Shown here: piece by piece, positions 24,825 through 33,599 of the stretch | Layout of the letters: every line of letters begins with the position of its first letter | Numbering within the stretch: the stretch's first letter is position 1 | Assembly (NCBI GenBank): GCA_002395235.1 | Contig: DGWK01000001.1 | Location: forward strand, 92,238 to 156,237 | Length of the DNA stretch: 64,000 bases | Direction of reading: 5' to 3' | From: Lachnospiraceae bacterium UBA4260 | Lineage (GTDB): Bacteria > Bacillota > Clostridia > Lachnospirales > Lachnospiraceae | Notes under the pieces: generated by a model | Database searches by the model: none | Seen by the model: the letters and a program-made list of their open reading frames with translations, nothing else | Told to the model about the DNA's origin: nothing | Program-made: the position numbers and the translations under genes

Positions 24825-26186
24825 ATGGTATTATTCAACAGCCTGACTTTTCTATTCAGGTTTTTTCCTGTTTTTTTAATCGTGTATTTTATTACGCCCG
24901 CGAGGTTCAGGGAAGTGGTCCTGTTTTTCGGGAGCATTATTTTCTATGCCATGGGAGCGGGGCGTATGGCCATCCTTCTCACAGCGCTCACGATCGTCAA
25001 TTATATATTGGGACAGATGGTGTTCTCTGCCGATAAGGGAGGCGCAAAGGCAAGCAACAAAAGGGCCTTTTATCTGGCGATCTTAATCGACGCCGGATCG
25101 CTCATCCTCTTTAAAGTGTTGTCGGGGCTGTCCCGCGGGTTTATGCTGCCTTTGGGATTCAGCTTCTATCTGTTCAAGATGATCTCCTATCAGGCGGATC
25201 TCTTCCGGGGAGAGATCACAAGGCGTCCGGACATCATGGACACGGTGGTCTATTTTACCATGTTCCCGCAGGTGACCCAGGGTCCTATCATGCGGTGGAA
25301 CAACGTCGGATTTGAGAAGCGGGAGAGAACGGTCACCCCAAAGGCCTTCAGCGACGGCCTCTTCTTCTTTGTCCTGGGACTTGGAATGAAGGTTCTTTTG
25401 GCCGACCCTCTGAGCACTCTCTGGAATGAGATCGAGAAGATCGGCTTTGAGAGCATCTCGACGCCCCTGGCCTGGATGGGCGCGGTGGGCTATTCACTGC
25501 GCCTCTATATGGATTTCTGGGGGTATTCCCTCATGGCGGCCGGCATCGGGCTGATGCTGGGCTTTCACTTTGTCGTAAACTTCTTACATCCCTACTGGGC
25601 CTGCGGCATAGCGGATTTCTACCGCCGCTGGCACGCGACGCTGGGCGCCTGGTTCCGGGATTACGTCTATATCCCGCTGGGAGGAAACAGAAAAGGAAAA
25701 CTGCGGACGATCTTCAATCTTCTCGTCGTCTGGCTCCTGACAGGTCTCTGGCACGGAATCACTCCCAATTTTGTCCTGTGGGGATTCGTACTGTTTCTTC
25801 TGATCATCTGGGAGAAATTTGTTGTCGGCGGACTGATCAGCGCCTTTCCTCTGCTGGGTCACCTCCATGTCTGGTTCTTCATACCGCTGACCTGGGTGAT
25901 CTTCGCGATCCCGAACCTGAAAGATCTGCGGATCTATTTCGAGAGGCTGTTTCCGTTTTTCGGAAGCGGGATCAACGTCAACACCGGGGACTTTATGAAA
26001 CAGATCATGATCTACTGGCCGCTCCTCCTTGTCAGTCTGCTTTTGTGCACGCCGCACTGGTACAGGCTGATCGTCAAGAACAGGACGCGGATGCCGGTGA
26101 TCCTTATTCTGACCGCGGTATTCTGGATCTGCGTCTACAGGATCGTGATCTCCGAAAGCAACCCCTTTATGTATTTCAGCTTTTGA
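24825..26186 (+). CDS. MBOAT-family O-acyltransferase (DltB/AlgI type)
   Basis: A 453-residue polytopic membrane protein. The MBOAT core is clear: FYRRWHATLGAWFRDYVYIP and the catalytic histidine in GLWHGITPNF; the N-terminus has the NSLTFLFRFFPVFL signature. Proteins of this type move acyl groups, usually acetyl, across the membrane to wall polymers or exopolysaccharide, working with a membrane-anchored SGNH partner. That partner is the next gene, 51 bases downstream. No dlt genes are present, so acetylation of a surface polysaccharide is more likely than D-alanylation. Confidence 0.9.
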   Translation: MVLFNSLTFLFRFFPVFLIVYFITPARFREVVLFFGSIIFYAMGAGRMAILLTALTIVNYILGQMVFSADKGGAKASNKRAFYLAILIDAGSLILFKVLSGLSRGFMLPLGFSFYLFKMISYQADLFRGEITRRPDIMDTVVYFTMFPQVTQGPIMRWNNVGFEKRERTVTPKAFSDGLFFFVLGLGMKVLLADPLSTLWNEIEKIGFESISTPLAWMGAVGYSLRLYMDFWGYSLMAAGIGLMLGFHFVVNFLHPYWACGIADFYRRWHATLGAWFRDYVYIPLGGNRKGKLRTIFNLLVVWLLTGLWHGITPNFVLWGFVLFLLIIWEKFVVGGLISAFPLLGHLHVWFFIPLTWVIFAIPNLKDLRIYFERLFPFFGSGINVNTGDFMKQIMIYWPLLLVSLLLCTPHWYRLIVKNRTRMPVILILTAVFWICVYRIVISESNPFMYFSF

Positions 26187-26237
26187 TCCGGCGGGCGAAA
26201 GGCCTATTGATTAGCCGGGATATTTGGAGGAAATTCT

Positions 26238-27515
26238 TTGAGATTTCTGCACTTGTTATGGAAAAAATATACGCTTCTGTGTATTTTGACGCTCACAGGG
26301 CTTCCGCTGACCATCCTGGGATGGACGGGCAGAAACGGGCTCTACAAAGATCTGGCGCTTACGCCGCTCACCCAGCCGGGACTGACGCTGGTGATGGAGG
26401 GCATCCATGAGGGCATCTATCCCTGGGGGGATCTGTTTGAGCGCGGGAAGAAGGAAGATGCTTCGCAGGAAGCCTCTACGGAAGAAGGCGCGGCCCTGAT
26501 CGCGGCGGAAGCCGTTTCGGATGAGGCCGTGACCGCCGGCACAGCGTCGACTGCCGGCTCCGGTACGGCGTCAGGCGCCGCCTCCGGCACCGGGGCAACA
26601 ACCGCCTCCGGCGCGGCGGAAGGCACCACGGCGGGCGCAGCCGCCGGCGCATCGTCTGCCGAGGCGTCATCAGCCGGAAGCACCATACAGTATACGGAGG
26701 CGGAGGACTCCGAAGTAAAAGAAGTGAAGACCATTCCGGAAGGCGCGATCACCGGCGATCCGAACACGATCCCGGAAGGCGTCTGCAATCCGGTCATGCA
26801 GGCCGAGGATTACGATGTAGTCAATGTGGCTTTCCTGTCGCCGGACGACACGGAGTACAATACGGACACGGAAGGAATCTTTGCCAAAAACGGCATCTAT
26901 TTCCGACTTCAGGAAGTGGATCCGACTTATTTCGCCGACGCTCTCTTCATCGGCGACTCCAGAACGGTAGGACTGTGCGAATACGGAAGTTTTAAGGAAA
27001 ATGCCGCGTTCCTGGCCAAGGAATCCATCAACGTCTACAACGTTCAGGACAAGCAGCTGTGGTTTACCGACCACGACGGCGAAGGATGGGATTACACGGT
27101 GGAGGACGCCCTGGACTACGAGCAGTACGGCAAAATATATGTGGCCCTCGGCGTCAACGAACTGGGCATCGGCAATAGTTATATGTTCTATGAGAAATAC
27201 AGGGAGCTCCTTGAGCTGATCCGCGAGCGGCAGCCGAACGCCCTGATCTATATCCAGGGCATCATGCATGTATCCGAGGAGAAGAGCAGTTCGGACAGCT
27301 GCAGGAACAACACTGTCATATGTCAGAGAAACTACGCCATCAGCACGCTGGCGAACGGCAGGGATATCTTTTATATCGACATGAACCCGTATGTCTGCGA
27401 TGCGAACGGAGACCTGATCGAGGATCTGTCCGGTGACGGCATCCATCTCAAGGCTTCCGCCTACGAGAGATGGGACAGGTCGCTTCTGGAGAACGCAGCA
27501 GTCGTCGGAGAGTGA
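26238..27515 (+). CDS. Membrane-anchored SGNH-hydrolase-type protein
   Basis: A 425-residue protein with an N-terminal membrane anchor (about 10-30, YTLLCILTLTGLPLTILGW). A long low-complexity linker of Ala, Ser, Gly and Thr (about 85-155) leads to an extracellular SGNH domain. Block I is IGDSRTVGL with the catalytic serine, a GVNELG block sits in the middle, and DGIHLKASAY holds the catalytic Asp/His pair. The start is TTG, supported by GGAGG seven bases upstream; the nearest ATG is out of frame. Together with the MBOAT protein it would transfer or remove acetyl groups on an extracellular polymer. Confidence 0.85.
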   Translation: MRFLHLLWKKYTLLCILTLTGLPLTILGWTGRNGLYKDLALTPLTQPGLTLVMEGIHEGIYPWGDLFERGKKEDASQEASTEEGAALIAAEAVSDEAVTAGTASTAGSGTASGAASGTGATTASGAAEGTTAGAAAGASSAEASSAGSTIQYTEAEDSEVKEVKTIPEGAITGDPNTIPEGVCNPVMQAEDYDVVNVAFLSPDDTEYNTDTEGIFAKNGIYFRLQEVDPTYFADALFIGDSRTVGLCEYGSFKENAAFLAKESINVYNVQDKQLWFTDHDGEGWDYTVEDALDYEQYGKIYVALGVNELGIGNSYMFYEKYRELLELIRERQPNALIYIQGIMHVSEEKSSSDSCRNNTVICQRNYAISTLANGRDIFYIDMNPYVCDANGDLIEDLSGDGIHLKASAYERWDRSLLENAAVVGE

Positions 27516-27546
27516 TCCGCAAAGTGAGCGATTCAGGCGTCGGAAA

Positions 27547-27564
27547 GCGCCCCGCGCGGGGCGC
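27547..27564. terminator. GC-rich hairpin between the SGNH gene and the small ORF
   Basis: GCGCCCC (27547-27553), loop GCGC, GGGGCGC (27558-27564): a perfect stem. No T-run follows, so it may only attenuate or protect the transcript end. Confidence 0.45.
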
Positions 27565-27611
27565 GCCGAAGAAGGAGAAAAGACTTCTCATAAATAAGAG
27601 GACAAGGTAAA

Positions 27612-27842
27612 ATGAGAGAGATGGAATTCAAGATGGAGAGGGAAGGCCTTCTGAAGGCCGGAGACCGGGTGACGATCGTGGAAGGCGTACTGCCCAGCAA
27701 CTACTATTACACGATCCATCCTTCTCTTGCCATGAGCGGCAATTATCCTTTTAACCAGCGCCTTCTTTCCAGGGAAGGAACAGTGGAAGCCATTGAGGAA
27801 AACGAGCGCGGCTTCTATGTAAAAGTCGTCTTCGATGAATGA
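27612..27842 (+). CDS. Hypothetical small protein (76 residues)
   Basis: I do not recognise this protein. It is charged at both ends, with a central segment (LPSNYYYTIHPSLAMSG) and short beta-prone stretches (GDRVTIVEG, FYVKVVFDE) that would suit a small beta-barrel such as an SH3-like or KOW-like fold. The ribosome binding site is weak (GACAAGG). It ends 18 bases before the TPR lipoprotein gene and is probably cotranscribed with it. Codon use looks like that of its neighbours, which supports a real gene. Confidence 0.6.
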   Translation: MREMEFKMEREGLLKAGDRVTIVEGVLPSNYYYTIHPSLAMSGNYPFNQRLLSREGTVEAIEENERGFYVKVVFDE

Positions 27843-27860
27843 CGGAGCGGGAGGGTAGAT

Positions 27861-28913
27861 TTGAAAAAGAAAATCGTTCTTTTACTAATAATATGTCTGG
27901 CCATATCTGTTCTGAGCGGCTGCAGCCCCAAGAATACCGAGACTATGGAGAAAGCCAGGCAGGCACTCGATGAAGGAGATTATGAGAACGCGGCGGCCTA
28001 TTACGGCGCGGCAATCGAGGAAGGCTCGCAGCTTCAGGCCTGCTACCGCGGCCTTGGCATCGCCCTTATGGGAAAGATGGAATATGCCAGCGCGGAGGAG
28101 GCTTTTAACAAGGCACTGGACTCCGCCACCTTTATCGAGCGCAAGCTCTATCACGACGGGATGGAAGACGACATCAGGAAATATCTGGCAAGCTGTTACA
28201 TTAAAAGCGGGCAGCCGCAGCAGGCGATCCTGATCTACAACGCCCTGATCGACAAGAACGACGAAGACAAATATCTCTATGTGGCAAGGGGAACGGCCAA
28301 GGCAGCCGCGGCAGACCTGGAAGGCGCCAAGGCGGATTTTGACAAAGCGATCAACATGGACAGGGGCAATTATGAACTCATCCTCGAGATCGCGCAGATC
28401 ATGTCGCAGTACGGCGCCAAGAACGTCGGGGAAGGATATCTGGCCGGCGCCGGAAATGTCGAGGGCATGGATCCGATCCTGAAGGGAAAGATCCTGTATT
28501 TTCTCGAGGATTATAAAGGGGCTCTGGACCTCCTCACTCAGTTTGCCGGGAGCGATGAGGCGGCGGCTCTGATCGTATGCAGGTGCCATATAGCGCTTGG
28601 CGACACACAGGCGGCCAAGGAAGTGATCGACAGCTTCGGCTCCAAGGCTGATTCTTCGCCGGTTCTGCTGGGCCTTCTGGGTTCGATCCTCATGAAGCAG
28701 AATAAGTACAGCGAAGCAGCAGAGGTCTATGAGAGGGCTGTTACGGCCGCCAAGGGGACCTCGGACATGCAGAACACACTTTACAACCGGATCGTCGCCT
28801 ACGAATACGCGGGCGAATTTGAAAAGGCCCGCGATCTTCTCACCGAGTATCTCAAGCAGTACTCCGGAGACGAGGAAGCCAAGAGGGAAATGAAGTTTTT
28901 GAAAACAAGATGA
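27861..28913 (+). CDS. TPR-repeat lipoprotein
   Basis: A 350-residue secreted lipoprotein. The signal peptide (KKKIVLLLIICLAISV) ends in the lipobox LSGC, making Cys21 the lipidated residue. The rest is a series of tetratricopeptide repeats (ARQALDEGDYENAAAYYGAA, QPQQAILIYNALI, KYSEAAEVYERAV). The start is TTG with GGAGGG upstream; no better ATG exists before the signal sequence. TPR lipoproteins usually act as extracytoplasmic scaffolds; the partner is unknown. It is the last gene before the pyrimidine genes. Confidence 0.87.
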   Translation: MKKKIVLLLIICLAISVLSGCSPKNTETMEKARQALDEGDYENAAAYYGAAIEEGSQLQACYRGLGIALMGKMEYASAEEAFNKALDSATFIERKLYHDGMEDDIRKYLASCYIKSGQPQQAILIYNALIDKNDEDKYLYVARGTAKAAAADLEGAKADFDKAINMDRGNYELILEIAQIMSQYGAKNVGEGYLAGAGNVEGMDPILKGKILYFLEDYKGALDLLTQFAGSDEAAALIVCRCHIALGDTQAAKEVIDSFGSKADSSPVLLGLLGSILMKQNKYSEAAEVYERAVTAAKGTSDMQNTLYNRIVAYEYAGEFEKARDLLTEYLKQYSGDEEAKREMKFLKTR

Positions 28914-29026
28914 TCAAATGAGATGAGAAAATAAGATAAGAAATGATGCACGCCGTGCACCGTTATGCTATACTTTGTCTGCAAGTTGCGGGATTATATT
29001 ATGCAATACAGAAAGGTGATTATTAA

Positions 29027-29980
29027 ATGATTCAGAGACTTATAGAGGGCATTGTCCGCAAGGACGCACCTGTCGTTGTCGGGCTCGATCCCAACCTGTC
29101 CTTCATCCCGAAGTTTATCTCAGAGAAGGCCGAAGAGACAGTCGGTGGGGATATACCTTCTTACTGCGAGAAGGAAGACGCAGTCGCGGCGGAGGCCGTA
29201 TGGCAGTTCAACAAGGCGATCACGGACGCGGTGTGCGATATCGTGCCGGCAGTAAAGCCGCAGGCAGCCATGTATGAGCAGTTCGGGATCCCCGGGATGA
29301 TCGCATATCGGAAGACCGTGGAATACTGCAAGTCGAAGGGGCTGATCGTCATCGGCGATGTCAAGAGAGGGGATATCGGTTCCACCTCCGAGGCATATGC
29401 GAGAGGACATCTGGCAGGGCACGCTTTTGACGTCGACTTCGCGACCGTCAATCCCTATCTGGGATCAGACGGCGTACTTCCTTTCGTAAAGGTCTGCAAG
29501 GAGTTTGACAAGGGAATCTTCGTTCTGGTCAAGACCTCCAATCCTTCCAGCGGTGAATTTCAGGATGTGCTGACCGGTGACGGACGGGCTGTCTACGAGC
29601 TGGTAGGAACCAAGGTAAGAGAATGGGGTTCCGAGTGCATGGAAGGGGCCTACAGCAACGTGGGTGCCGTCGTCGGCGCCACGTATCCCGAACAGGCCGC
29701 GATCCTGCGAAAACTGATGCCGCACACCTTCATCCTGGCACCCGGATACGGCGCACAGGGAGCTACGGCGGCGGACCTGAGCGGTTTCTTCGACTCCGAC
29801 GGACTGGGCGCGATCGTCAATTCTTCCAGAGGTATCATTGCCGCCTACAAGAAGGACGCGTACAGTAAATACGGAGAAGAGGGATTTGCCGACGCAGCGA
29901 GAGCTGCCGCGCTCGACATGATCGCGGACCTGCGGGGAGCGATCCACGGCGCCAGAACAAATTGGAATATCGGCCGCTGA
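29027..29980 (+). CDS. pyrF: Orotidine 5'-phosphate decarboxylase (group 2)
   Basis: Decarboxylates OMP to UMP, the last step of de novo UMP synthesis. At 317 residues it belongs to the longer second group of PyrF. The catalytic Lys/Asp array is in IGDVKRGDIGST; GLDPNL and PGYGAQGAT (phosphate site) are also present. The ribosome binding site is GAAAGGTGAT. It precedes pyrE by 30 bases, so the last two UMP steps are coexpressed. Confidence 0.95.
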   Translation: MIQRLIEGIVRKDAPVVVGLDPNLSFIPKFISEKAEETVGGDIPSYCEKEDAVAAEAVWQFNKAITDAVCDIVPAVKPQAAMYEQFGIPGMIAYRKTVEYCKSKGLIVIGDVKRGDIGSTSEAYARGHLAGHAFDVDFATVNPYLGSDGVLPFVKVCKEFDKGIFVLVKTSNPSSGEFQDVLTGDGRAVYELVGTKVREWGSECMEGAYSNVGAVVGATYPEQAAILRKLMPHTFILAPGYGAQGATAADLSGFFDSDGLGAIVNSSRGIIAAYKKDAYSKYGEEGFADAARAAALDMIADLRGAIHGARTNWNIGR

Positions 29981-30010
29981 CGGTCTACAGCAGATAGGGG
30001 GAAACCAGTT

Positions 30011-30694
30011 ATGGAAGAGTACAAGAAGAATTTTATTAACTTTATGGTGGATTCACAGGTCCTCAAATTCGGAGAGTTCACACTTAAGAGCGGAAGAAAA
30101 TCTCCTTTCTTCATGAACGCCGGCGCCTACAAGACCGGCTCACAGCTGATCAAGCTCGGCGAGTACTACGCCAGGGCGATCAACGACAAATACGGTCTCG
30201 ATTTCGACGTCCTCTTCGGACCTTCCTATAAAGGAATCCCGCTGGCTGTAGCGACCGTCATGGCGATCAGCAAGCTCTACGGGCGCGATATCAAATACTG
30301 CGCGAACCGCAAGGAGATCAAGGATCACGGCGACAAGGGCGCGCTTCTCGGGACCCGCCTCCGCGACGAGGACAGGGTCATGATCATTGAAGACGTGACG
30401 ACTTCCGGCGCTTCCATCGCGGAGACCGTTCCGATTATCCGTGCACAGGCGGACGTCGATATCGTCGGTCTCATCGTTTCTCTCGACAGAAGGGAAGTCG
30501 GTCCCAAGGGAACGGTGAGCGCACTCGAGGAGATCAGGGAAGATTACGGATTCCCCGCCAGCGCGATCGTCACTATGGACGAGGTAATGGAATATCTGTA
30601 TAACAGACCCATCGACGGCAAGGTGCTGATCGATAAGAAGATCAAGAAAGAGCTCGACAAGTATTATGCCGAGTACGGAGTTAAAAAGGCATAA
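30011..30694 (+). CDS. pyrE: Orotate phosphoribosyltransferase
   Basis: Transfers the PRPP ribose-phosphate to orotate to make OMP. The PRPP-binding motif is MIIEDVTTSGAS; FTLKSGRKSPFFMNAG near the N-terminus is the family signature. The length of 227 residues is normal. It works directly upstream of PyrF in the pathway and is followed by a strong terminator. Confidence 0.95.
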   Translation: MEEYKKNFINFMVDSQVLKFGEFTLKSGRKSPFFMNAGAYKTGSQLIKLGEYYARAINDKYGLDFDVLFGPSYKGIPLAVATVMAISKLYGRDIKYCANRKEIKDHGDKGALLGTRLRDEDRVMIIEDVTTSGASIAETVPIIRAQADVDIVGLIVSLDRREVGPKGTVSALEEIREDYGFPASAIVTMDEVMEYLYNRPIDGKVLIDKKIKKELDKYYAEYGVKKA

Positions 30695-30703
30695 AGGTTA
30701 ACC

Positions 30704-30750
30704 GGCGGCTCCGCTGTCCCTGGTGGGACGGCAGAGCCCGCTTTTTTCTT
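30704..30750 (+). terminator. Rho-independent terminator after pyrFE
   Basis: A long stem from GGCGGCTCCGCTGTCCC (30704-30720) with GGGACGGCAGAGCCCGC (30725-30741), loop TGGT, followed by six T. The stem has small interruptions but the GC content and tail are strong. Confidence 0.9.
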
Positions 30751-30810
30751 CGAAAGAACAGTGCGCCTTTACTGTTTTGCGCTGCCTGTTCCTATAACAA
30801 ATTACCGGTT

Positions 30811-32904
30811 ATGGAAAGTGATAAAAATATGATCGATCTCAGATACGAACTGGCCATGGAACGCCTGCGCGGCATAGCCGGCGAAAATATAGTGGAACCG
30901 TCCTTCGTCCCCTATTTCGAAGAGGGAGCAAAGTGGTTCCTCCTGATCGCGGAGGAGGAGGCCTTTTTGCAGTCTGACGCGCCGGGCGCGGCGGACGTCT
31001 CTGCCCTTGAGAAGAGGAATGAGAGACTCTACGAAGAGATCCTGCCGGGCAGATATGAGACAAGCTGGGCCAATCCGGCTTATGCGGCCGAAAAGCTCGG
31101 AAGCGGGATGGGCCCGCTCCTTGCCGCGCTGCGCTATGAAATGCGATGTGTGATCCCCTTCGTCTACAGGCTCATGAGGGAGCGCGTGCTGATCCGCATG
31201 GAGCTCTTCCTGGAAGTGTACTCGACCTTTGCGACCGCTTTTCGCGAGAGCGGGACGGTCCCTCCCTGTGATCATATCCGAGGCATCCTGTATCAGTACC
31301 TGGCCGATTACGCGGAAGATGAGATGTACTGGTATCTGAGGGACAAACTTGTGGAAGGAAGCCCGAGGATCATCCAACGCGCGCAGCGAAAAAAAGGCGA
31401 TCTCAGAGAGCTTTATCTCACAGGCGAGTATGTCACGCGCGACGAGGTCATGAGCGCGCAGCACATCGATGAGCTGCCGGAAGAGACGATCGCTCTGATC
31501 GCCGGGACGATCACGGAAGGATACAGAAGAGGTTTTGTGAACGGCGGCAAGAATCTTGCCTCCAAGAAGAACGTGGCGGTGATCTTCCATCTGGGCTTTG
31601 AGAGGATCTACAGGGCCTGTGTGAAGGGATTTGCCTCCTTTGGCCTCAAGCCCATACTGTCCGCTGAAGTTCCGACCCTGTTCCACGCCTTCCGCCAGGG
31701 AGAGATGGGATACAGCGGCGCCAACCCGAATCCGCAGTACTATTTTGACCACCGCGAGGACGAAGCGCTCTTTCTTGACGAGGCGCTGCGCGCAAGAAAG
31801 CTTGAAGGCCTCACAAACGCCTACCGAAGGCTCCGGGAAGAGACTGTTGTCTACGCAGGCCCCGCAGTAATCGAGACGTTCGGGAGCAGGCCTTTTGCGC
31901 CTGTGTACACGGCGGCAGCGCCGCGCCTGAATGAGGCGCAGCAGAAGCTCAGCGCGGAGTATTCGATCAAAGCGGCAGATCTGTACAGTGAGGCCGTAGT
32001 CGCCAAGGACAGAAGCTTTACGATCATCGATTTCCCGCTGCCTTCGATCGCGGACAGTGAAGGCGAGTACCGCGAGATCTTCGACGCCGTGATCCGGATC
32101 AACACACTCGACAACGCGCTCTATGAAGAGGTGCAGGCCAGGATGATCGACGTCCTGGGGACGGCCTGCCGCGTGGAAGTGCGCGGCCGAGGCGCAAACC
32201 GGACACAGCTCACCGTGAAGCTCCTCGAGCCCGAAGATCCTTCTTCACAGGCCAACTTCGAGAACTGCACGGCAGACGTCAACATTCCGGTCGGAGAGGT
32301 GTTCACGACGCCTGTCCTGGAGGGAACGAGCGGCATTCTTCATGTCAGCGGCGTCTATTTAAACGGCCTTTTCTTCAGGGATCTGGAGATCCTCTTCGAG
32401 GAGGGGCGAGTTGCCGGCTACAGCTGCCGCAATTTCGACAGCGATGAGGAAAACAAGGCCTATATCAGGAACAATATCCTGCACAATCAGGAGCGCCTTC
32501 CCATGGGCGAGTGCGCCATAGGGACCAATACGACCGCTTACGCGGCTGCGGCAAAATATGGAATTGGCGACCGTCTCCCGATCCTGATCGCGGAGAAGAC
32601 GGGACCGCACTTCGCAGTAGGAGATACCTGCTACTCATGGGACGAAGAAAACCGCGTCTTCAATCCGGACGGAAAAGAGATCATTGCCAAGGATAATTCC
32701 GTCTCCATCCTCAGGAAAACCGACCCCGGCAAGGCCTATTTCGGCTGTCACACGGACATCACGATCCCCTATGAAGAACTGGGAGAACTGACGGCTGTCA
32801 GAGCAGACGGAGAGAGGATCGAGATCCTGCGGGACGGAAGATTCGTGCTGGAAGGCACGCAGATCCTGAACGGACCCCTCGACGGCATCAGCGCAAAAGT
32901 ATGA
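30811..32904 (+). CDS. M29-type (thermophilic aminopeptidase-like) metallopeptidase with long N-terminal domain
   Basis: A 697-residue protein. The C-terminal half resembles aminopeptidase S/T (M29). Candidate metal ligands in family order are Glu in IPVGEVFTTP, Glu in MGECAIGTN, His in TGPHFAVGD, and His and Asp in GCHTDI. The N-terminal 330 residues are helical, without recognised motifs, and are not part of usual M29 enzymes, which are about 410 residues. M29 enzymes are cytoplasmic two-metal aminopeptidases. No strong ribosome binding site precedes the first ATG; an ATG six codons later (30829) is an equal candidate. It stands alone between two terminators or promoters. Confidence 0.75.
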   Translation: MESDKNMIDLRYELAMERLRGIAGENIVEPSFVPYFEEGAKWFLLIAEEEAFLQSDAPGAADVSALEKRNERLYEEILPGRYETSWANPAYAAEKLGSGMGPLLAALRYEMRCVIPFVYRLMRERVLIRMELFLEVYSTFATAFRESGTVPPCDHIRGILYQYLADYAEDEMYWYLRDKLVEGSPRIIQRAQRKKGDLRELYLTGEYVTRDEVMSAQHIDELPEETIALIAGTITEGYRRGFVNGGKNLASKKNVAVIFHLGFERIYRACVKGFASFGLKPILSAEVPTLFHAFRQGEMGYSGANPNPQYYFDHREDEALFLDEALRARKLEGLTNAYRRLREETVVYAGPAVIETFGSRPFAPVYTAAAPRLNEAQQKLSAEYSIKAADLYSEAVVAKDRSFTIIDFPLPSIADSEGEYREIFDAVIRINTLDNALYEEVQARMIDVLGTACRVEVRGRGANRTQLTVKLLEPEDPSSQANFENCTADVNIPVGEVFTTPVLEGTSGILHVSGVYLNGLFFRDLEILFEEGRVAGYSCRNFDSDEENKAYIRNNILHNQERLPMGECAIGTNTTAYAAAAKYGIGDRLPILIAEKTGPHFAVGDTCYSWDEENRVFNPDGKEIIAKDNSVSILRKTDPGKAYFGCHTDITIPYEELGELTAVRADGERIEILRDGRFVLEGTQILNGPLDGISAKV

Positions 32905-32923
32905 TCGGCAGCCTTTTTACATG

Positions 32924-32952
32924 TTGCACATGGGAACCGTTTTCGTTAAACT
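32924..32952 (+). promoter_or_regulatory. Sigma-A type promoter for the pur operon
   Basis: TTGCAC (32924-32929), 17-base spacer, TAAACT (32947-32952). It would start transcription near 32959, giving a leader of about 70 bases before purE. Confidence 0.6.
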
Positions 32953-32965
32953 AAAGCATGAAAGA

Positions 32966-32990
32966 ATGCCTGATGACAGGCATCTGTTTT
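32966..32990 (+). promoter_or_regulatory. Short leader hairpin upstream of purE
   Basis: ATGCCTG (32966-32972), loop ATGA, CAGGCAT (32977-32983), followed by CTGTTTT. It lies inside the presumed leader and could be a small attenuator. No purine riboswitch core was found. Confidence 0.4.
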
Positions 32991-33029
32991 CATGTCCTGA
33001 CAGCGGGGCATATCGATCAAGGAGGAATT

Positions 33030-33539
33030 ATGGCACAAGTAGGAATAGTAATGGGAAGTGATTCGGATCTGTCCGTAATGAGCAAGGCGGCCGAGGTCCT
33101 GGACGAGTTTGGCATAAGTTATGAGATGCATATTATATCCGCGCACAGAGAGCCGGATCTGTTCTTTCAATGGGCAAAGGGAGCAGAAGAGCGCGGGATC
33201 AAGGTCATTATAGCGGGAGCCGGTATGGCGGCCCACCTGCCCGGCATGTGCGCGGCTCTTTTCCCCATGCCCGTGATCGGTATCCCAATGCACACCACTT
33301 CGCTGGGAGGCAGAGATTCCCTCTATTCCATCGTGCAGATGCCCTCGGGAATCCCGGTGGCGACAGTGGCGATCGGCGGCGCGAAGAACGCCGGAATTCT
33401 GGCGGCCAAGATCCTGGCAGTCTCCGATGCGGACCTGCTCGCGCGCCTCAAAGAGTACAGCGCGAATATGGCTTCTGAAGTAGAGGCGAAGGACGCCCGC
33501 CTTCAGGAGAAGGGTTACAAAAATTACAAAAAAGACTGA
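33030..33539 (+). CDS. purE: N5-carboxyaminoimidazole ribonucleotide mutase
   Basis: Class I PurE, interconverting N5-CAIR and CAIR in purine synthesis. The signature GSDSDLSVM and the ISAHREPD loop with the catalytic His are present, with AGAGMAAHLPG and GIPMHTTSLGG. I chose the ATG with AAGGAGGAAT upstream; the frame runs 24 codons further but this is leader sequence. The length of 169 residues is normal. It heads purE-purM-purN-purD. Confidence 0.95.
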   Translation: MAQVGIVMGSDSDLSVMSKAAEVLDEFGISYEMHIISAHREPDLFFQWAKGAEERGIKVIIAGAGMAAHLPGMCAALFPMPVIGIPMHTTSLGGRDSLYSIVQMPSGIPVATVAIGGAKNAGILAAKILAVSDADLLARLKEYSANMASEVEAKDARLQEKGYKNYKKD

Positions 33540-33599
33540 GAAGTCATGAGCGCGGCCGAATGCCGCGAAACACAATCATTTTATAAGGAGAAATAACAG

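Noticed and set aside
32905..33029. Possible purine riboswitch before purE
   Set aside because: No three-way junction core; only a short hairpin is present.
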